From contig NC_034438.1 of NCBI RefSeq assembly GCF_002078875.1, forward strand, positions 18,769,755 to 18,833,754: a stretch of 64,000 bases of DNA, written 5' to 3'. A model generated the notes under the pieces. It was not told the DNA's origin. It ran no database searches and saw nothing but the letters and a program-made list of their open reading frames with translations. Every line of letters starts with the position of its first letter. Position 1 is the first letter of the stretch. Positions 1-12,011 of the stretch are shown here, piece after piece. A program made the position numbers and the translations under genes. This DNA is from Numida meleagris (taxonomy: Eukaryota > Chordata > Aves > Galliformes > Numididae).

Positions 1-945
1 GCGTTCTGGTCAATGTATCTATGTCCAGGTGATGAGTAGTATCCCCTAGGGGTCTGTCTCGGAACCGGTGCTCTTCAACATCTTTATCAATGACATGGAT
101 AGTGGGATTGAGTGCATTCTCAGCAAGTTTGCTGATGACACCAAGCTGAGTGGTGTAGTGGATAGCACAGAAGGAAGGGATGCCATCCAGAGGGACCTGG
201 GCAAGCTTGGAAAGTAGTCCGAAGGCATCCTAGTAAGATTCAACAACACTAGGTGCAAGGTGTTCCACTTGGTTTGGGGAAATCACAGGTATATATATAC
301 AGACTGGGAGAAGAACTCATTGAGAGCAAACCAACAGAGAAGGACTTGGGAGTTCTGGTGGACAAAAAGCTGGGCATGAGCCAGCAGTGTGTGCCTGCAG
401 CCCAGAAAGCCAACAGTATACTGCACTGCATCAACAGAGGGGTGGCCAGCGAGAGACGGTACTGTCCCCCTCTGCTCTGCCCTCACAAGGCCTCATCTGA
501 AGTAATACATCCAGACCTGTGGCCCCCAGCATAAGATGTGGAGCTTTTGGAGTGGATCCAGAGGAGGGCCACAAAGATGATCACAGATCTGGAGCACCCC
601 TCCTCACTGCAGCCTTCCAGTACCTAAAGGGACCTTATAAACAGGGGGGGAAACTGACTTTCTACATGGGCAGATACTGATAGGACAAGGGGGAATGGTT
701 TTAAGATAAAAGAGAGGAACTTTAGATTAGATATTAAGAATAAATTCTTCACACAGATGGTGGTGAGACACAGGAACAATCTGCCAAGAGAAGCTGTGGA
801 TGCTCCATCAGTGTAGAATTCAATACCAGGTTGGATGGGGCCCTGGGCAGAGTGATCTATTGGATGGCAACCCTGCCCACAGCAGGGGTGTTGGAACTTG
901 AAGATCTTTAAGATCCATTCCAAAACAAACCATTCAGTTATTCTA
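1..945 (+). mobile_element. CR1 LINE, 3' part with decayed ORF2 (reverse transcriptase), cut by window edge
   Basis: CR1 is the dominant non-LTR retrotransposon of birds; its ORF2 encodes an endonuclease and reverse transcriptase. From about base 53 one frame reads a CR1-like RT block, with [13 protein letters not shown] and then the catalytic FADD motif at 128-139. An in-frame TAG at 215-217 breaks it soon afterwards. Further on the copy continues as the CR1 C-terminal region (LDIKNKFF-like segment near 724-750) and ends near 945 with a degraded 3' terminus. Internal deletions are evident around 530-620. The 5' part lies outside the window. It is dead, and I see no intact frame. Confidence 0.93.
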
Positions 946-2905
946 GGATACTTAAGTGTTGTGGTAGCAGTGAGTGGAAGCTGGCATATTTTCTTTATCT
1001 CAGTTTATATAGCTACAGTGTACAGAAATCTTAAGTAACGCACAGCAGAGAAATACTAATTAATATACTGCTCCTGTGTCTGAACTGTGAAAGTACCATC
1101 CTACACTGCGAGTTTGGCTGTTGGAAATTTTAGAAGACTTGTAAGGATCTTGTTTTAGAAATTTGGAATAAAATTAACTTATTAAGCAGAATTTAATAAA
1201 AATTATTTTTTGACCATGTTTTCTCTGGATTTTTTATTGCACTGTGTAATTTTCTGCAGGGAAAGCTCCACTACTGTGTTCACCTGTGTAGCAGTACCTT
1301 GCAAAGTGAGTCCTTTTTCTCAAGAGTGAGTACATTTATTTTGATAGACTAATTAAACTGATGATGAATCACTGAGGACAATTCCTGCATAATTTTTTAA
1401 ATTTGATTATACAAACAGAATATTTTGTATGCTGACTATAATTTATTTTTACCATATTTTGTTCTAAAATACCCTAGTTAATATAAATTTCTGAAGATTT
1501 TTATGTCCTTTCATCATTTTAACCCCTATATGTGTAAAATTAAAAGGCATTTATACCTCTGTTATTTTGTAAAACAATCAAGTTGTGTCCAGAAATCTAA
1601 TAAGCAAATTATTATCCAGCTTAAACTCATTCTTAAAATCCTTAAGAGAAGACTAAAGAAACTGAGGAATATTTGAAGAAGTAATATTTTCTACATTTGA
1701 TAAAATAAGCACTCACTAACATTTAAATCTGTGAATGGTCATTCTACTCATATTCTTGCTTTTTGAAAATATCATGTAAGACCAAGCTATGCAAATAAAA
1801 GTAACATTTATTTGAATCAGAAAAGAACAAACACAATGTGAAAATATTCTTGCTAAATTTTCCTACCTTACCATCAAGCTTTAGATTTTGTGGCTAGAAA
1901 GAATACTTCCAGACAGCTCCAAAGCTAGGAATTAGCTTACACATTTTGCTCTTTGCTGATATTTTTCAGTTATAGATGATGGCAAAAAACTGCTTATGAA
2001 CAAATACCCATGTCTAAGGAGTAATTTTATCTGCTTGCTATTCTTTCCTTCTATGCAAATGAAGGATTTTTTTTACCCCTTGAAGTTGATGACATTAACA
2101 GTCTTTCATTATAAACCATAGGGTGTCACAGCATGGATTAACAATCACATCCAAGGAACTAAGCAATTTAATTTTTTTTTTCCAGCATATTCCAGTCTTA
2201 ACAGGAAGTGGTTCTCAGCTAAGAAAAACAGCAATAAATCTGAGTATAATGCAGACTGTAATACAGAGCCGAATTATTGACGTGTAGGTGAACAAAATTT
2301 CCACTGAACACTCTCAGTACAAGACTCAGTCTTTTATAACAATAGGATTTGTTTATAATTTAAAGCAATTCCTCATTTCATTCATAGAAACATTCTTCAC
2401 GCTAAGTCCAAAATTTTCAGTGCTCCAATCCTTGTTGCTTTAAAGAACTCCTGTTGTTCTTTTGTAGTCTAATTCCGTCTCACTTAAGTCCACAGACACT
2501 GAAACATATTTTATAACATATTTCATAGCACTTGAGTTGAATTGCTACAGCAGTGAGGCATCCACAGCTAGGTTTCCTAAAACTTACCATGTCTCAGAGT
2601 ACCTTGGGAATTATCTACTTAATGACATTCCAGCACTTTCTTCCCTTGAAAACTATCACATAATCTAGCTATTTCCTTAGTAGTTATGGGAGCAAGTGTA
2701 TCTTACTGTTGTAGTTGCAGATTTCTTAACAGGCCCAGGTCATCAAATCTTTCAAGACATTTTTCTTAAATATATAAACAAAAGTGTGCTAGTAGTCCAA
2801 CTTTTTGCTTGTTTACTCAAGTAGGATGTCTGAAGTTTACTGATGCATTGAGGACCATCAGCAGACACACAAAAAGATGCATCTAAATAGTTCAATAATT
2901 TAATC
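946..2905. other. Unique AT-rich sequence, no gene seen
   Basis: I recognise no coding region, RNA gene or dispersed repeat here. The sequence is AT-rich with short homopolymer runs. Two copies of the octamer ATGCAAAT occur (1789-1796 and 2053-2060), which is not unusual at this base composition. A splice-like pair at 1258/1306 is described under findings. Confidence 0.6.
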
Positions 2906-2945
2906 ACAGAATCAAAGGGTTAAAAGGCTCTGCAGATCATCTAGT

Positions 2946-3471
2946 CATGGGTGTCCAACCTTTTGGCTTGCCTGGGCTGCACTACAAAGGTTGCTCCTGC
3001 CTTTGCCTTATTTCCATGGAAACCACCAAAGAAACAAAGAGCACAATAACACTGTTTGATAGAGAAATCCTCAGCTACAAAACACTAGGTGAAACTAATG
3101 CATGTATTTATGTCAACTATAAATGGAGTCACAAACAGACAAAAAAAAGATTTTTTTTGGCAACCTACTCTCAAATTCCTTTATGACAATGGAAGGCACT
3201 GTTGCATAGTTTTTGCTGCTCACAGGACTGTGTTCAGCCAGTGCATCAAAATACACAAACATAATTGCCATAACTTGAGTTAGCACTGCACTGCATACTC
3301 CCCATTCCCTGGTTTCAGCCCTAGTGCACCAAGGTTTGGTTGATGCTGAGCGGCCAGGCTGGGCTGCTCAGCAAGAAGACCTGCTGCCATGATGGCATGG
3401 GGTGGGGGCAGCCACACTGCGTCCTGTGCTGGGCTGCATGTGGCCCACAGGCCACTGTTCAGACACTCCAG
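2946..3471 (-). mobile_element. hAT/Charlie-type non-autonomous transposon with nested mariner-like segment
   Basis: This block interrupts a CR1. Its left end reads catgggtgtccaacc and its right end, in complement, ctggagtgtctgaac; these are imperfect terminal inverted repeats resembling the CAGGGGTGTCC-type ends of Charlie-like hAT elements. The flanks give an approximate 8-bp target duplication (atctagtc and aactagtc, 7 of 8 matching), as hAT transposases make. Read in complement, 3300-3471 is clearly related to 61768-61900, the second insertion in this window, for example around 'ggccacatg' and the 'cccatg..at.atgg' stretch. From recall, the chicken genome contains a composite called Charlie-Galluhop; this copy fits that description, but I could not compare it with a consensus. 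Confidence 0.65.
2995..3108. mobile_element. Mariner (Galluhop-like) fragment nested in the hAT element
   Basis: This segment matches the first part of the mariner at 12012-12560. Both carry a 'atttc.atggaaac.ac' block, then 'aagagcacaataacac'-like sequence, then 'gatagag.aaatcctcagctacaaaac'-like sequence, in the same order and spacing. No terminal inverted repeat or TA duplication remains around it. It therefore looks like an internally deleted mariner carried inside the hAT element rather than a separate insertion. Confidence 0.65.
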
Positions 3472-4105
3472 AACTAGTCCAACCCCTCTGCTAAAGCAGG
3501 TTCCCTACAGTGGGTTAAAATATCACGGCAGGTTTTGAATATCTCTAGAGAAGGAAACTCCACAGCCTCTCTGAGCAGCTTGTTCCAGTCTTCTGCCACC
3601 TTCCAAGAAAAAAGGTTTTTTCTCATGTTAGTATGGAACTTTCTGTATTCCTGTTCATTCCCATTGTCCCTTCTCCTGTCACTGGTCAGCACTGAAAAGA
3701 ACCTGGCCCCATCCACTTGACATTGGCTCTTTTTTATATTTCTAACGCTTTCTTTTGTTTTAGCTGTCATACAGTATATAACCATTTCCTTCATTTTGGC
3801 AGAAGCCAGATGTATCACAGCACACAGAATATATGCCATGATATGTACTTCAACTAACAAATTACATTAGATATTGCAAAGCTATCTCGATCATTTAAGC
3901 CAACTTCTTTATTAATGCCCATCATTAGATCTAAATTAATTCCTTTTTGAAACAGTCTGTCTCAGTTCTGAAGAGATGTACTGTTGAAGAATTCAGAGCA
4001 AAAATTGGCAAACTGACTTAGCAACTACCTATTCTATTTAAAATATAAATACTGTTTCTATAGTTAATTTCCCAGCTTCAGCTTCTAGTTGTTCAATGTT
4101 TTTGT

Positions 4106-4141
4106 ATGCTTATCTCCAAGATAATGCTTATCTCCAAGATA
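4106..4141. repeat. Perfect 18-bp tandem duplication
   Basis: The 18-base unit atgcttatctccaagata occurs twice head to tail with no mismatch. Two copies only, so it is probably a recent small duplication. Confidence 0.95.
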
Positions 4142-7100
4142 AAGTAGTCTTCCATTATTATGACTTCATTTGCTTGTCAATATGTCTGCTGTCACTGGAC
4201 TACCTTACAGTTCTTTCGTGGAGAACTAAAATGGATTAACTTCTTCCTCATTTTATCAGTACAGATTATTTTTGCAATTATTTTAACTTTCTGATTTTTC
4301 AGAAATGAGTTCTGTTCTGACTTCTCTAACTAAAGAGCAAAAATCCTTTTGCTTTTTAATATTACATGCTGACAGCTTTCATTTTATACTGTATAAAGCA
4401 GACAATTTGTCTAAGTCTAGAAAAGCTCTCTTAATTCTTGATTTTAGATTCCTCTTTGCATTCTTTCTCTTCATCGGTTTTCTATCCTGATTAGTTCTTT
4501 TTTTATTCTTTGTTATTCATATCCCCTTTTTTATTTTTTTGGTACAATTTATTTCCACTTGTAACAAATAGGTATTTTGTCCTGTTTGATTAAGATGTTT
4601 TTGTTTCCCTTCACTAATTTTTTTTTTAAAACACTGAAAGTAAGACCTAACAACAACAACAAAAAGAAACAGTGCAGTTGTCTATGTTCAAAATTGCTGA
4701 TGCACAAGCAAACTTTGAATATAAGGCTTCTAATAAAGAGTGGCTAAGGGTTCTCAAGGCATCTGAAAGGTAACACATTTTTGCGTAGGTATGCCTGTAT
4801 TAATACATGTTAGGAGCTAGCTTGAACATTCTCCTTCTCTCGAGATATTTTTTCATTTCAAAGTATGGAGGTCTTCCCATACTTCACCTTACCTACTCAT
4901 GAATGTAGAAGATGACTGTGAATTCTCAGACAAGATTTGATAAATAATAACTTATTATTTGACAAATTGAAGTTGATTCTGTTTCATTTTGGAGTTTAAT
5001 TCTCTTTCCTCTTTTGTCAACACAGACTCTTACATATGTCAGTGCTCTGCTGTAGCAGTTATTCTTAAGAAACTACTGGTCTTAGGATACCAGAACTTGG
5101 CTCTTCAGTCAGGAACATAGCTTTAGACTTTCAACTCTTCATGCATTATCAAGGATCTAAACTACATCAACAAAATATTTTTTTTCTTCTTTCTCTTGCA
5201 AAGCTAAATCTTTTCAACCTCACTTATTTCTGTGGTGCAGTTCCAAATCTCTCAGTTTGATGGCTGAGAAGATGTTAAAGATGCTTTTACAAAACATCAG
5301 CTCTCAACAATTTCGGCAAACTCTGAAGGAAGATCATCAGGGTATTTAACGATGACTTAAACGATACTTGAAAATGTCCAGTAGCCTAACAAAGAATTGC
5401 TTTTGGCATTAACATTCTTCCTTGAATATGTTTGAGCAATATTATTAGCATAAGACTACTGAAAGAGGAGCAGGAAATAACACTTCTTTGCTTCTTGATT
5501 GCATCTTACAAATGCATCATGTAGGTATGCATAGCATCAACTCAAGTGCAAATATTTACAGAAAAAAAAACACTGTGGAAAGAGAAGGCGGCAAATATTT
5601 GGCATATAAATCAGCAAGATTTTGGATCAGAAAGCAATATTATTTGTCTTATGTATCATTTTTTCTAAACTAAACTATTTTTAACTTGTCACTGATCACG
5701 TCTGCTACCAGATTCTTAGATTAGGTACAGAGGGCTGTTGAAGTCTCAAAATGTATTTCCCAATGGGAATTTTTCCTTCCATTATTCTAAAATACAGACT
5801 GCTGTAGATGTCCTACCAGGATTAAAAATGGATCCATGATACTATGAAATGATTCAGACTTGCTATTCTTCAAGGAGAAACTGTGTTGATATCTTTTAAC
5901 GCTTCCCAGTTTTAAATTGTAAGTACAGAGCATCAAGATATCATTTTAAAAAGCAAATAAATAGAAATCCTAGTGAATTTGAGTTAGTACAATTTCTTGA
6001 AATCTCTCTGCTTTAAATGTGCATTGACTATAACTGCAAGAGAACTACCTACATCCTTTAAACAGCAATTCACATCAGTTATTTCCAAGCTTACTAGGAC
6101 TGAATTTCTTGATCTGATTCACCTTGCACACCTGTATAACAGGTGTTAAATTTCAAAGACAAAGCTTTATAATAAAGCTGCATTATATATTGTAAATAAC
6201 CAACCTGAATAAATTACAGGGGCATCTTACAGCAGATGGAGCTCTAATACAAGTCATATGATCTGGAGTTCTACCTAGAGGCAGACCCAAAGTCATAAAT
6301 AAGTAATATGTACTAGGAGAAGGGAATGCAGGGCACAAAATGACATGGTAAGAGACAACATGAAACAGAAGCCACAATACATATTTCCAAACTAATTTTA
6401 GAGAGAGACAAAAAAGAAACCACTGACAGTAATGAAGATTCAAAATACCATTGTCATTACGGTGTGATTGTAAATACATAACTGTATTTTATGGAGTAGA
6501 ATTCACTAAATAAAGCATAAAAACTATTAGAAAATCCTTGTAAAATCTGTGGCCTGAAGCAGAGAGGAACTGAAAGGGAAATTAATGGCAAACATGGAAA
6601 GTATTATAACCAAAATCAGTCTGACAGAGCTCTAAAAGAAGAGTTTAAGATAAACAAGCTTTGGATGTATCAGCAAATTCTCTTTTCACATAACAAACAA
6701 AAAAATGGATTTTAAAAACAAGTATCTTCATTCTACCAGGAAACAGTTATTTGTAGCTCAGTAAGCTACACTTTATTTAGCTGCTGTCTTTACATTGATT
6801 TTGCACTTTTTCTTTTAATGATAATTTGAGCTTTCTTTTCAGCTCTCTAGCAGCTTTTTTTTCCAAACTGTTTCTGTCATGATTACTTTCTTCATCATTA
6901 AACTAAGGGTCAAATAATATATGTATATTATATAATTATCATCTTAATGTCTGGTCCTTTGAGCAGTTAAGGGAGATAAAAGTGATTACTTTCTTAGAGT
7001 CTGTCTGGTGAAAGCAAATATTTTATGCAAATTATAAGTGAGAGTAGATAACTTTTCTTCAGAAATAGAAGGTCACAGCTCCCCAGCTCACTGCAATTCC

Positions 7101-7266
7101 ATTATTCCTGCTTGGAGAGCTGCAAATGATACAGGGTTATAAAGGCCTGAATGTAACACAGTCCTTAGAAAAACTTAAAATATTAAACTGCTTGTAGACA
7201 TAAATACAAATAGCCAATATAACTAAATACAAATATATTTTTAATAGATATGTATTTACCTGTCTA

Positions 7267-7283
7267 CTTATTTATTTATTTAT
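7267..7283. repeat. (TTTA)n microsatellite
   Basis: About four copies of a TTTA unit in AT-rich surroundings. Confidence 0.9.
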
Positions 7284-7730
7284 ATGTGCCCACAATATTA
7301 TCAGTGTACCTAAATTAGCAAGAACTCATCGCTGATGATTCACTTCATCAGTACTGGTCTTTCAGATTCTTTAAATACATATATATTGTACATGACTCTG
7401 CTACACAGAAAGAATATCTGAAATATGGACATGAACATAAAATAAATTCTATAAATAAAACAATAACAGTAGGGTCTAATATTTTTTATTAATCAGCTAT
7501 ACAATTGTATATACTTAGATTTTCCCACTTAACTACAAGAAAAATCATTGATACAATTCAAGGAAATTAGTAAAATAAAATTAGTGAATATCTTAACTCT
7601 ATAAGCAGTAATAACATTCACAAGCAGGAGTTTGTAAGTGGGCAGTACTGTTCAGGCTTTTGTTTACCGACCTTTCTCACTATAAAAGTTGCATTTCCTA
7701 GCTCCCATAGTTGTTAAAACTGGTGCCACT

Positions 7731-7753
7731 ATTATTTATTTATTTATTTATTT
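7731..7753. repeat. (TTTA)n microsatellite
   Basis: About six uninterrupted copies of a TTTA unit, followed by a TTGGTA-rich stretch. Confidence 0.9.
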
Positions 7754-7984
7754 GTTGGTGTTGGTATTGGTATAGGCTGGAAAGTCCCAACTATTTCCAA
7801 AAAGATACTGTTGTGAACTCCTTTGCATTTGGGGGCGAGGGAAATCCTCACACAGACTCTGCAGCAAATCAGCTGGCATTTGGTTATCTGGCTGTGCCTC
7901 TCCTGGTATGCTCAGTGATAAAATGTTACCACTGCATTCTAAAAATATACAGCATCATTTGGAATTCACTACTGCATTTGACTG

Positions 7985-8240
7985 AATAATCTCTTGCAGT
8001 TGTGAATCACACAGGCTAATTAAAGCTGTGAAACACTGTTTCCCGAATTACATTTAATTTTCTTGCATTTGAATGCATACAGACCTTTCTGTTGTTAGTT
8101 TGGGATGAAGTAATTAAATGCAGAATGTATCCCCTCCATCTTTCTTTAACAACTTGGAAAATTACTTTTAATTAATAACTAGAGGCAGTAAATAAACCCA
8201 TAACTAGTGATTCTGATTCTTCCAAGTTCAGAGATCATAT
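7985..8240. promoter_or_regulatory. Candidate noncoding element with clustered TAATTA sites
   Basis: Three TAATTAA or TAATTAAT cores, the typical homeodomain binding core, lie at 8017-8023, 8111-8117 and 8169-8176. The segment is less repetitive than its surroundings. This is only a candidate: such cores are common in AT-rich DNA and no conservation data were available. Confidence 0.2.
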
Positions 8241-10090
8241 GGGATTTCTGCAAAAAATTCCAGCTATAGAATTAAACCTTTGCAATTGTGGGTGTACAGC
8301 CTTATGTTTTAATCTCTGGGGGTTTCTCCTGTCTAACCCTCTGGTGATTCAGACAGGATGCCAGGTATCACACTGAGGTCATACATACCCCATTTTATAC
8401 ACTCTGGCAAATCAACTGTATTGAACTGCACAGAGCAGTTCTGCCACGAAGAGATAAGCTACCACTTTTAAAATACAGTCTGTAGAGCCAGAAAGAGACG
8501 TGACATGTGTTATGTGCCTGATTTGCAAAACACATGTATTTCCTCCTGGAGAAAGCATAAAATCACCAGTAAATTGAACAAAAAGTAGATGCTGCCTGTA
8601 ATTTATCTGACCTGCATAGCTTTTTGTGAGTGGGATTAAAATACACTGCTCCCTGCTTAACTTTGGCAAAGAAAACCAGAAATAGAGACTGGATGTACTT
8701 TGCATCCTCCTCCCTTTCTCTCCTACACACTATCCCAGCTTCAAGGAAATGAACACATCATCAGGAAGAGACAAGTAAATTTGGCTTTGGTCAGTATTAA
8801 AAAGAAAAAAATATAAAAGGAGTAAGGATTAATTACTTACAGTAAAAAGACTGAGAAGGCCAGTGTGACAATAGAGCAACTGGCTAAATTTTCTAAATTG
8901 AGTATTGTATTCCAGTAACTCCCATAGGTTCCAGCGAGTTACTGCACTTAATACTGTGTACAAACATGGGAGAGAGCTGCTGTACCAAAAAAACCTTACA
9001 GTTTAAAAGAGGGAAAGCAAGAAAAGGAAATGGCCAGGTAGACAAGTTCAACTGTCTTAAGATAATTTGGGGCAGGGTGGATAAGTAACTGAGGATACCA
9101 AAACCTTTTCCCTTTTCAAGTTTTTTACATTTATTAAGAACAGGAATATGAGGGATCTCCCCCTCTAAAAAACATAAATGCTTTTTTTTTTTTTTTTCTG
9201 TAAAGATCAGGGTATTCTGAAATTACAGCTTGGTAAAGAAATATGTTACTGCTTGCAGACCCACAGAATTAAATATGACTGGGAGAATTGTATTCCCTCT
9301 TATACAGTGCACAATCTGGTAAAGGAAAATAAAAAATAATACGAAAAAAGCCTACAGTGCATACGCATGTATGTATGATAGTACACACACACACAACAGA
9401 GATAAATTAACACTTTAAAGACTGCATTGAGATATTTTCACAGATTCAAAGGTGAAAAGGAAAGGAAGCAAGTAAAGTGATATAGATTTTCAGTAGTTCA
9501 AGAAAATTATGTCCTGCTGAATAGTTTTATCACTGCACTTGAGATAACTTCTTGGCCTAATTATCATTGCCTTCAAATTTGGTGCTGTTTCATCAATAAT
9601 ATCACATTTAGTTAAACTATACCACAGTCTCTGGTATCCTAAATAGAAGTAAGTGGGAACTAAGATGTAAATGTTTTAATTTCTCTAGGTAAGCTATCAA
9701 AAGAAAATAGAACAGATAGGTAAATTGCTAGAGGTTTAAGCTGAGGGTGGGAAATTAAACATTACATACAACTTGGGGGCTTCTCAGTCTGCTGTAAGAG
9801 GAGGGGAGGGGGGACTACAATTAAACAAATCTTCCTTTTATAATTATTTTCTGTGAGATTCCTTATTCTAAATATCTAATGTGTGCAGTCTCTGCAGCAT
9901 GTATTTTATGCTTTGGAAATGGTGCATACACCAGCAGTAAGGGCATGCTTAGGTGTACTGTTTACTAAGGCAAGTTTAAAAATCACTTCAGAATGTGATT
10001 TGATGGACCTACTTAATACTGAGCTGGTTTCAAGTTTCTCTAGCTTTTCTTCTGACACTTTGCCTCATTCTTCTAAGATTTATTGTGTTC

Positions 10091-10335
10091 AGTGATAGAA
10101 CCAAAGTACAGTTTGAATTGGAAAGGACCTTAAAGATCACCTAGTTTCAAACCCTTGCTGTGGGATGGTTTATCTCCCAGTAGATCAGGCTGCCCAGGGC
10201 CACTTCCAACTGGTCTCAAATGCTGCCAGGGATGCAACATCCACAGCTTGCCTGAGCAGACTATGCCAGTGCTGCACCATCCTCCAAGTAAATAATTTCA
10301 TCCTAATATCTAATTGAAACATACAGGTTTTTTTG
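10091..10335 (-). mobile_element. Old CR1 LINE 3' fragment, antisense
   Basis: It reads as a degraded CR1 3' end in complement, beginning near 'gatagaacc' and 'ttggaaaggacctta'. The minus strand then encodes a recognisable CR1 ORF2 C-terminal fragment (LDIRMKLFTWRMVQHWHSLL, then AVDVASLAAFETS). It is truncated near 10335 and well diverged. Confidence 0.82.
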
Positions 10336-10380
10336 TTTAAAAATACTGGGCCTTGTGCTATTGCTACACACTCTGGCAAA

Positions 10381-10445
10381 GGGTCATAGAATCACATAAT
10401 CACCAAGGTTGGAAAAGAATTCTAAGATAATCTATCCATGCATTT
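10381..10445 (-). mobile_element. Short CR1 3'-terminal fragment, antisense
   Basis: A 'catagaatcacataatcac' terminus followed by 'aaggttggaaaag' marks a second, independent CR1 3' end of about 65 bp directly after the previous fragment. Confidence 0.75.
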
Positions 10446-12009
10446 GTTTATTTTGAGTTCCAATATATTTTCAGTTGCAATGAGGAAACCTAAAGTATAT
10501 TTTTGTCTAAGCCCCAGAATGAGTGTATTTCTAACAAAAGTCATTAAAAACAGCATAAAGACAACTGCACATAGTCTGAAGCAAAATGCCTTTTCCAGAT
10601 TACTGCTAGTATAAGCTTCACCCTGACTGAGACAGCTAGCCCAGGCATAGAGGATTGCTAGGGAGGGTAAGGACAAACATGCTACTGGACACTGCAGCAG
10701 TGCAGATTTCCAGTGGGAAACCAGCACTAAGCACTATAGGCAGAAAATGCCTACTGCTGTCTTCTTTTAGAGCAGCATGACTTTGTGAGGAAGGCCAAAG
10801 CAGGTCCACACTGCTTTATTATTTATTTGCGTTGTTTTAAATATATAAGGTCATTCATCTTTGATGCAGACCTGAAGCTACACCAAAGAAGAACTGTTTT
10901 AGAGTAAAACATAAAATATATTCAACCTGACAGATGCCTCTTTGCAAACTAATGTTGAGAAATGGACAAGGATGATTGCAGTTCAGAGTAAATCTGGATC
11001 ACAAAGGTTAAACCGAATTTGCTTAATTCTTCTCTGTACTTTGAGAATATGCAGTGTCTATGTTCAAATCTGAACCATACATAAATAGATTTGTCTTACA
11101 GGTATTAATATTTAAAATATAAATTAGAATATTTTGAACTTGTGCTTCAGTAACAGCAGTGGGCAGCAGTTCTTTTCTTTAATCTGAACTGTGGAGGTCT
11201 GTAGATTAAAGAACACACCAGTTTGGGGCACCATAGCTTAAGAAAGATGCCTAAGAGTAGCCCCAAGCACCTTGAGCTGTGGAATCAACACCAACACTTC
11301 TTTGTACCACCACATACCACAATACCATATATTGTCATACTTCACACTAAAAAATACAGAAAATCAATGCTTTGTGAAGTCCTTATGTGAGGTCCACTTA
11401 ATATAATCTTGTTTGTTCCTTAATGGAAAGTGTCCAAAGTGTGGACTAAGAAGTGTTATCAGCTTGATTCATAAAGAAAGGCCATGTTTAATCTCAAAAT
11501 TGAAGACCAGGGAAAAAATGAAAACAGCATTTGTTGACTTTTTCAGTACTATAGAAATTACACTGATGTATTATCATTCATGCTCTTCAAGGTTAGACAA
11601 GAAGATGCTTGCTTAGTTTGCAGCCAGGGGAATTTCACCTAGACACTGTTTTAATGATAATGATGGAAACAAAATGGAATAGATTATCCTGGTCACTGGA
11701 GGTTAAACATGACAGGTCAGTTAGGTTACATAAAAATCTTCATATAGTTGTCAGGGTGTATGTGTTTCTGTGTCAAATGACAATATAATGATGTTTGCAG
11801 TTACTTTCACCACTATCATTTAGATAGAAAGAATAATACTGATTCCACTCAAGGTCTTTCAAAATTATTTTGCAGGCAAGCAATACAAGTATTCATTTAT
11901 CACTAATAAGTGAATAGATCAAAATCTTAAAAGAATATCTTTAAGATGGATTACAAATGGAACAAACGATCTAGACATAATAACAGGATGTATGGGAGGG
12001 AAATATACG
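10446..12009. other. Unique AT-rich sequence, no gene seen
   Basis: No gene, RNA or dispersed repeat recognised. A minus-strand frame of 101 codons at 10422-10727 begins inside CR1-derived sequence and has no recognisable domain. Confidence 0.55.
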
Positions 12010-12011
12010 TA

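Larger units (their letters stand above)
2906..3740 (-). mobile_element. CR1 LINE 3' end, antisense, split by a hAT-type insertion
   Basis: The CR1 3' terminus appears in complement at 2906-2945 and the element resumes at 3472-3740. The two parts join logically across the insertion at 2946-3471. On the minus strand the second part encodes a CR1 ORF2 C-terminal segment (residues such as KFHTNMRKNLFSWKV and AVEFPSLEIFKTC). It is the same CR1 type as the copy at 61717-62605, since both share the 'ggttttgaatatctc' block and the 'ctggccccatccacttgac' block. It is truncated at its 5' side near 3740. Confidence 0.85.
3741..10090. other. Long unique AT-rich stretch, no gene seen
   Basis: About 6.3 kb with no recognisable gene or major repeat. 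It holds small simple repeats (described separately), a T run at 9182-9197, a short AC run near 9383-9396 and a cluster of TAATTA motifs near 8.0-8.2 kb. Reading frames of 60-100 codons occur on both strands but show no family similarity or codon pattern that I can support. A juxtaposed splice-like site near 9688 is listed under findings. Confidence 0.55.

Noticed and set aside
1789..7032. Several ATGCAAAT octamers as an enhancer signature
   Set aside because: They are spread over more than 5 kb and their number is not unusual for AT-rich DNA.
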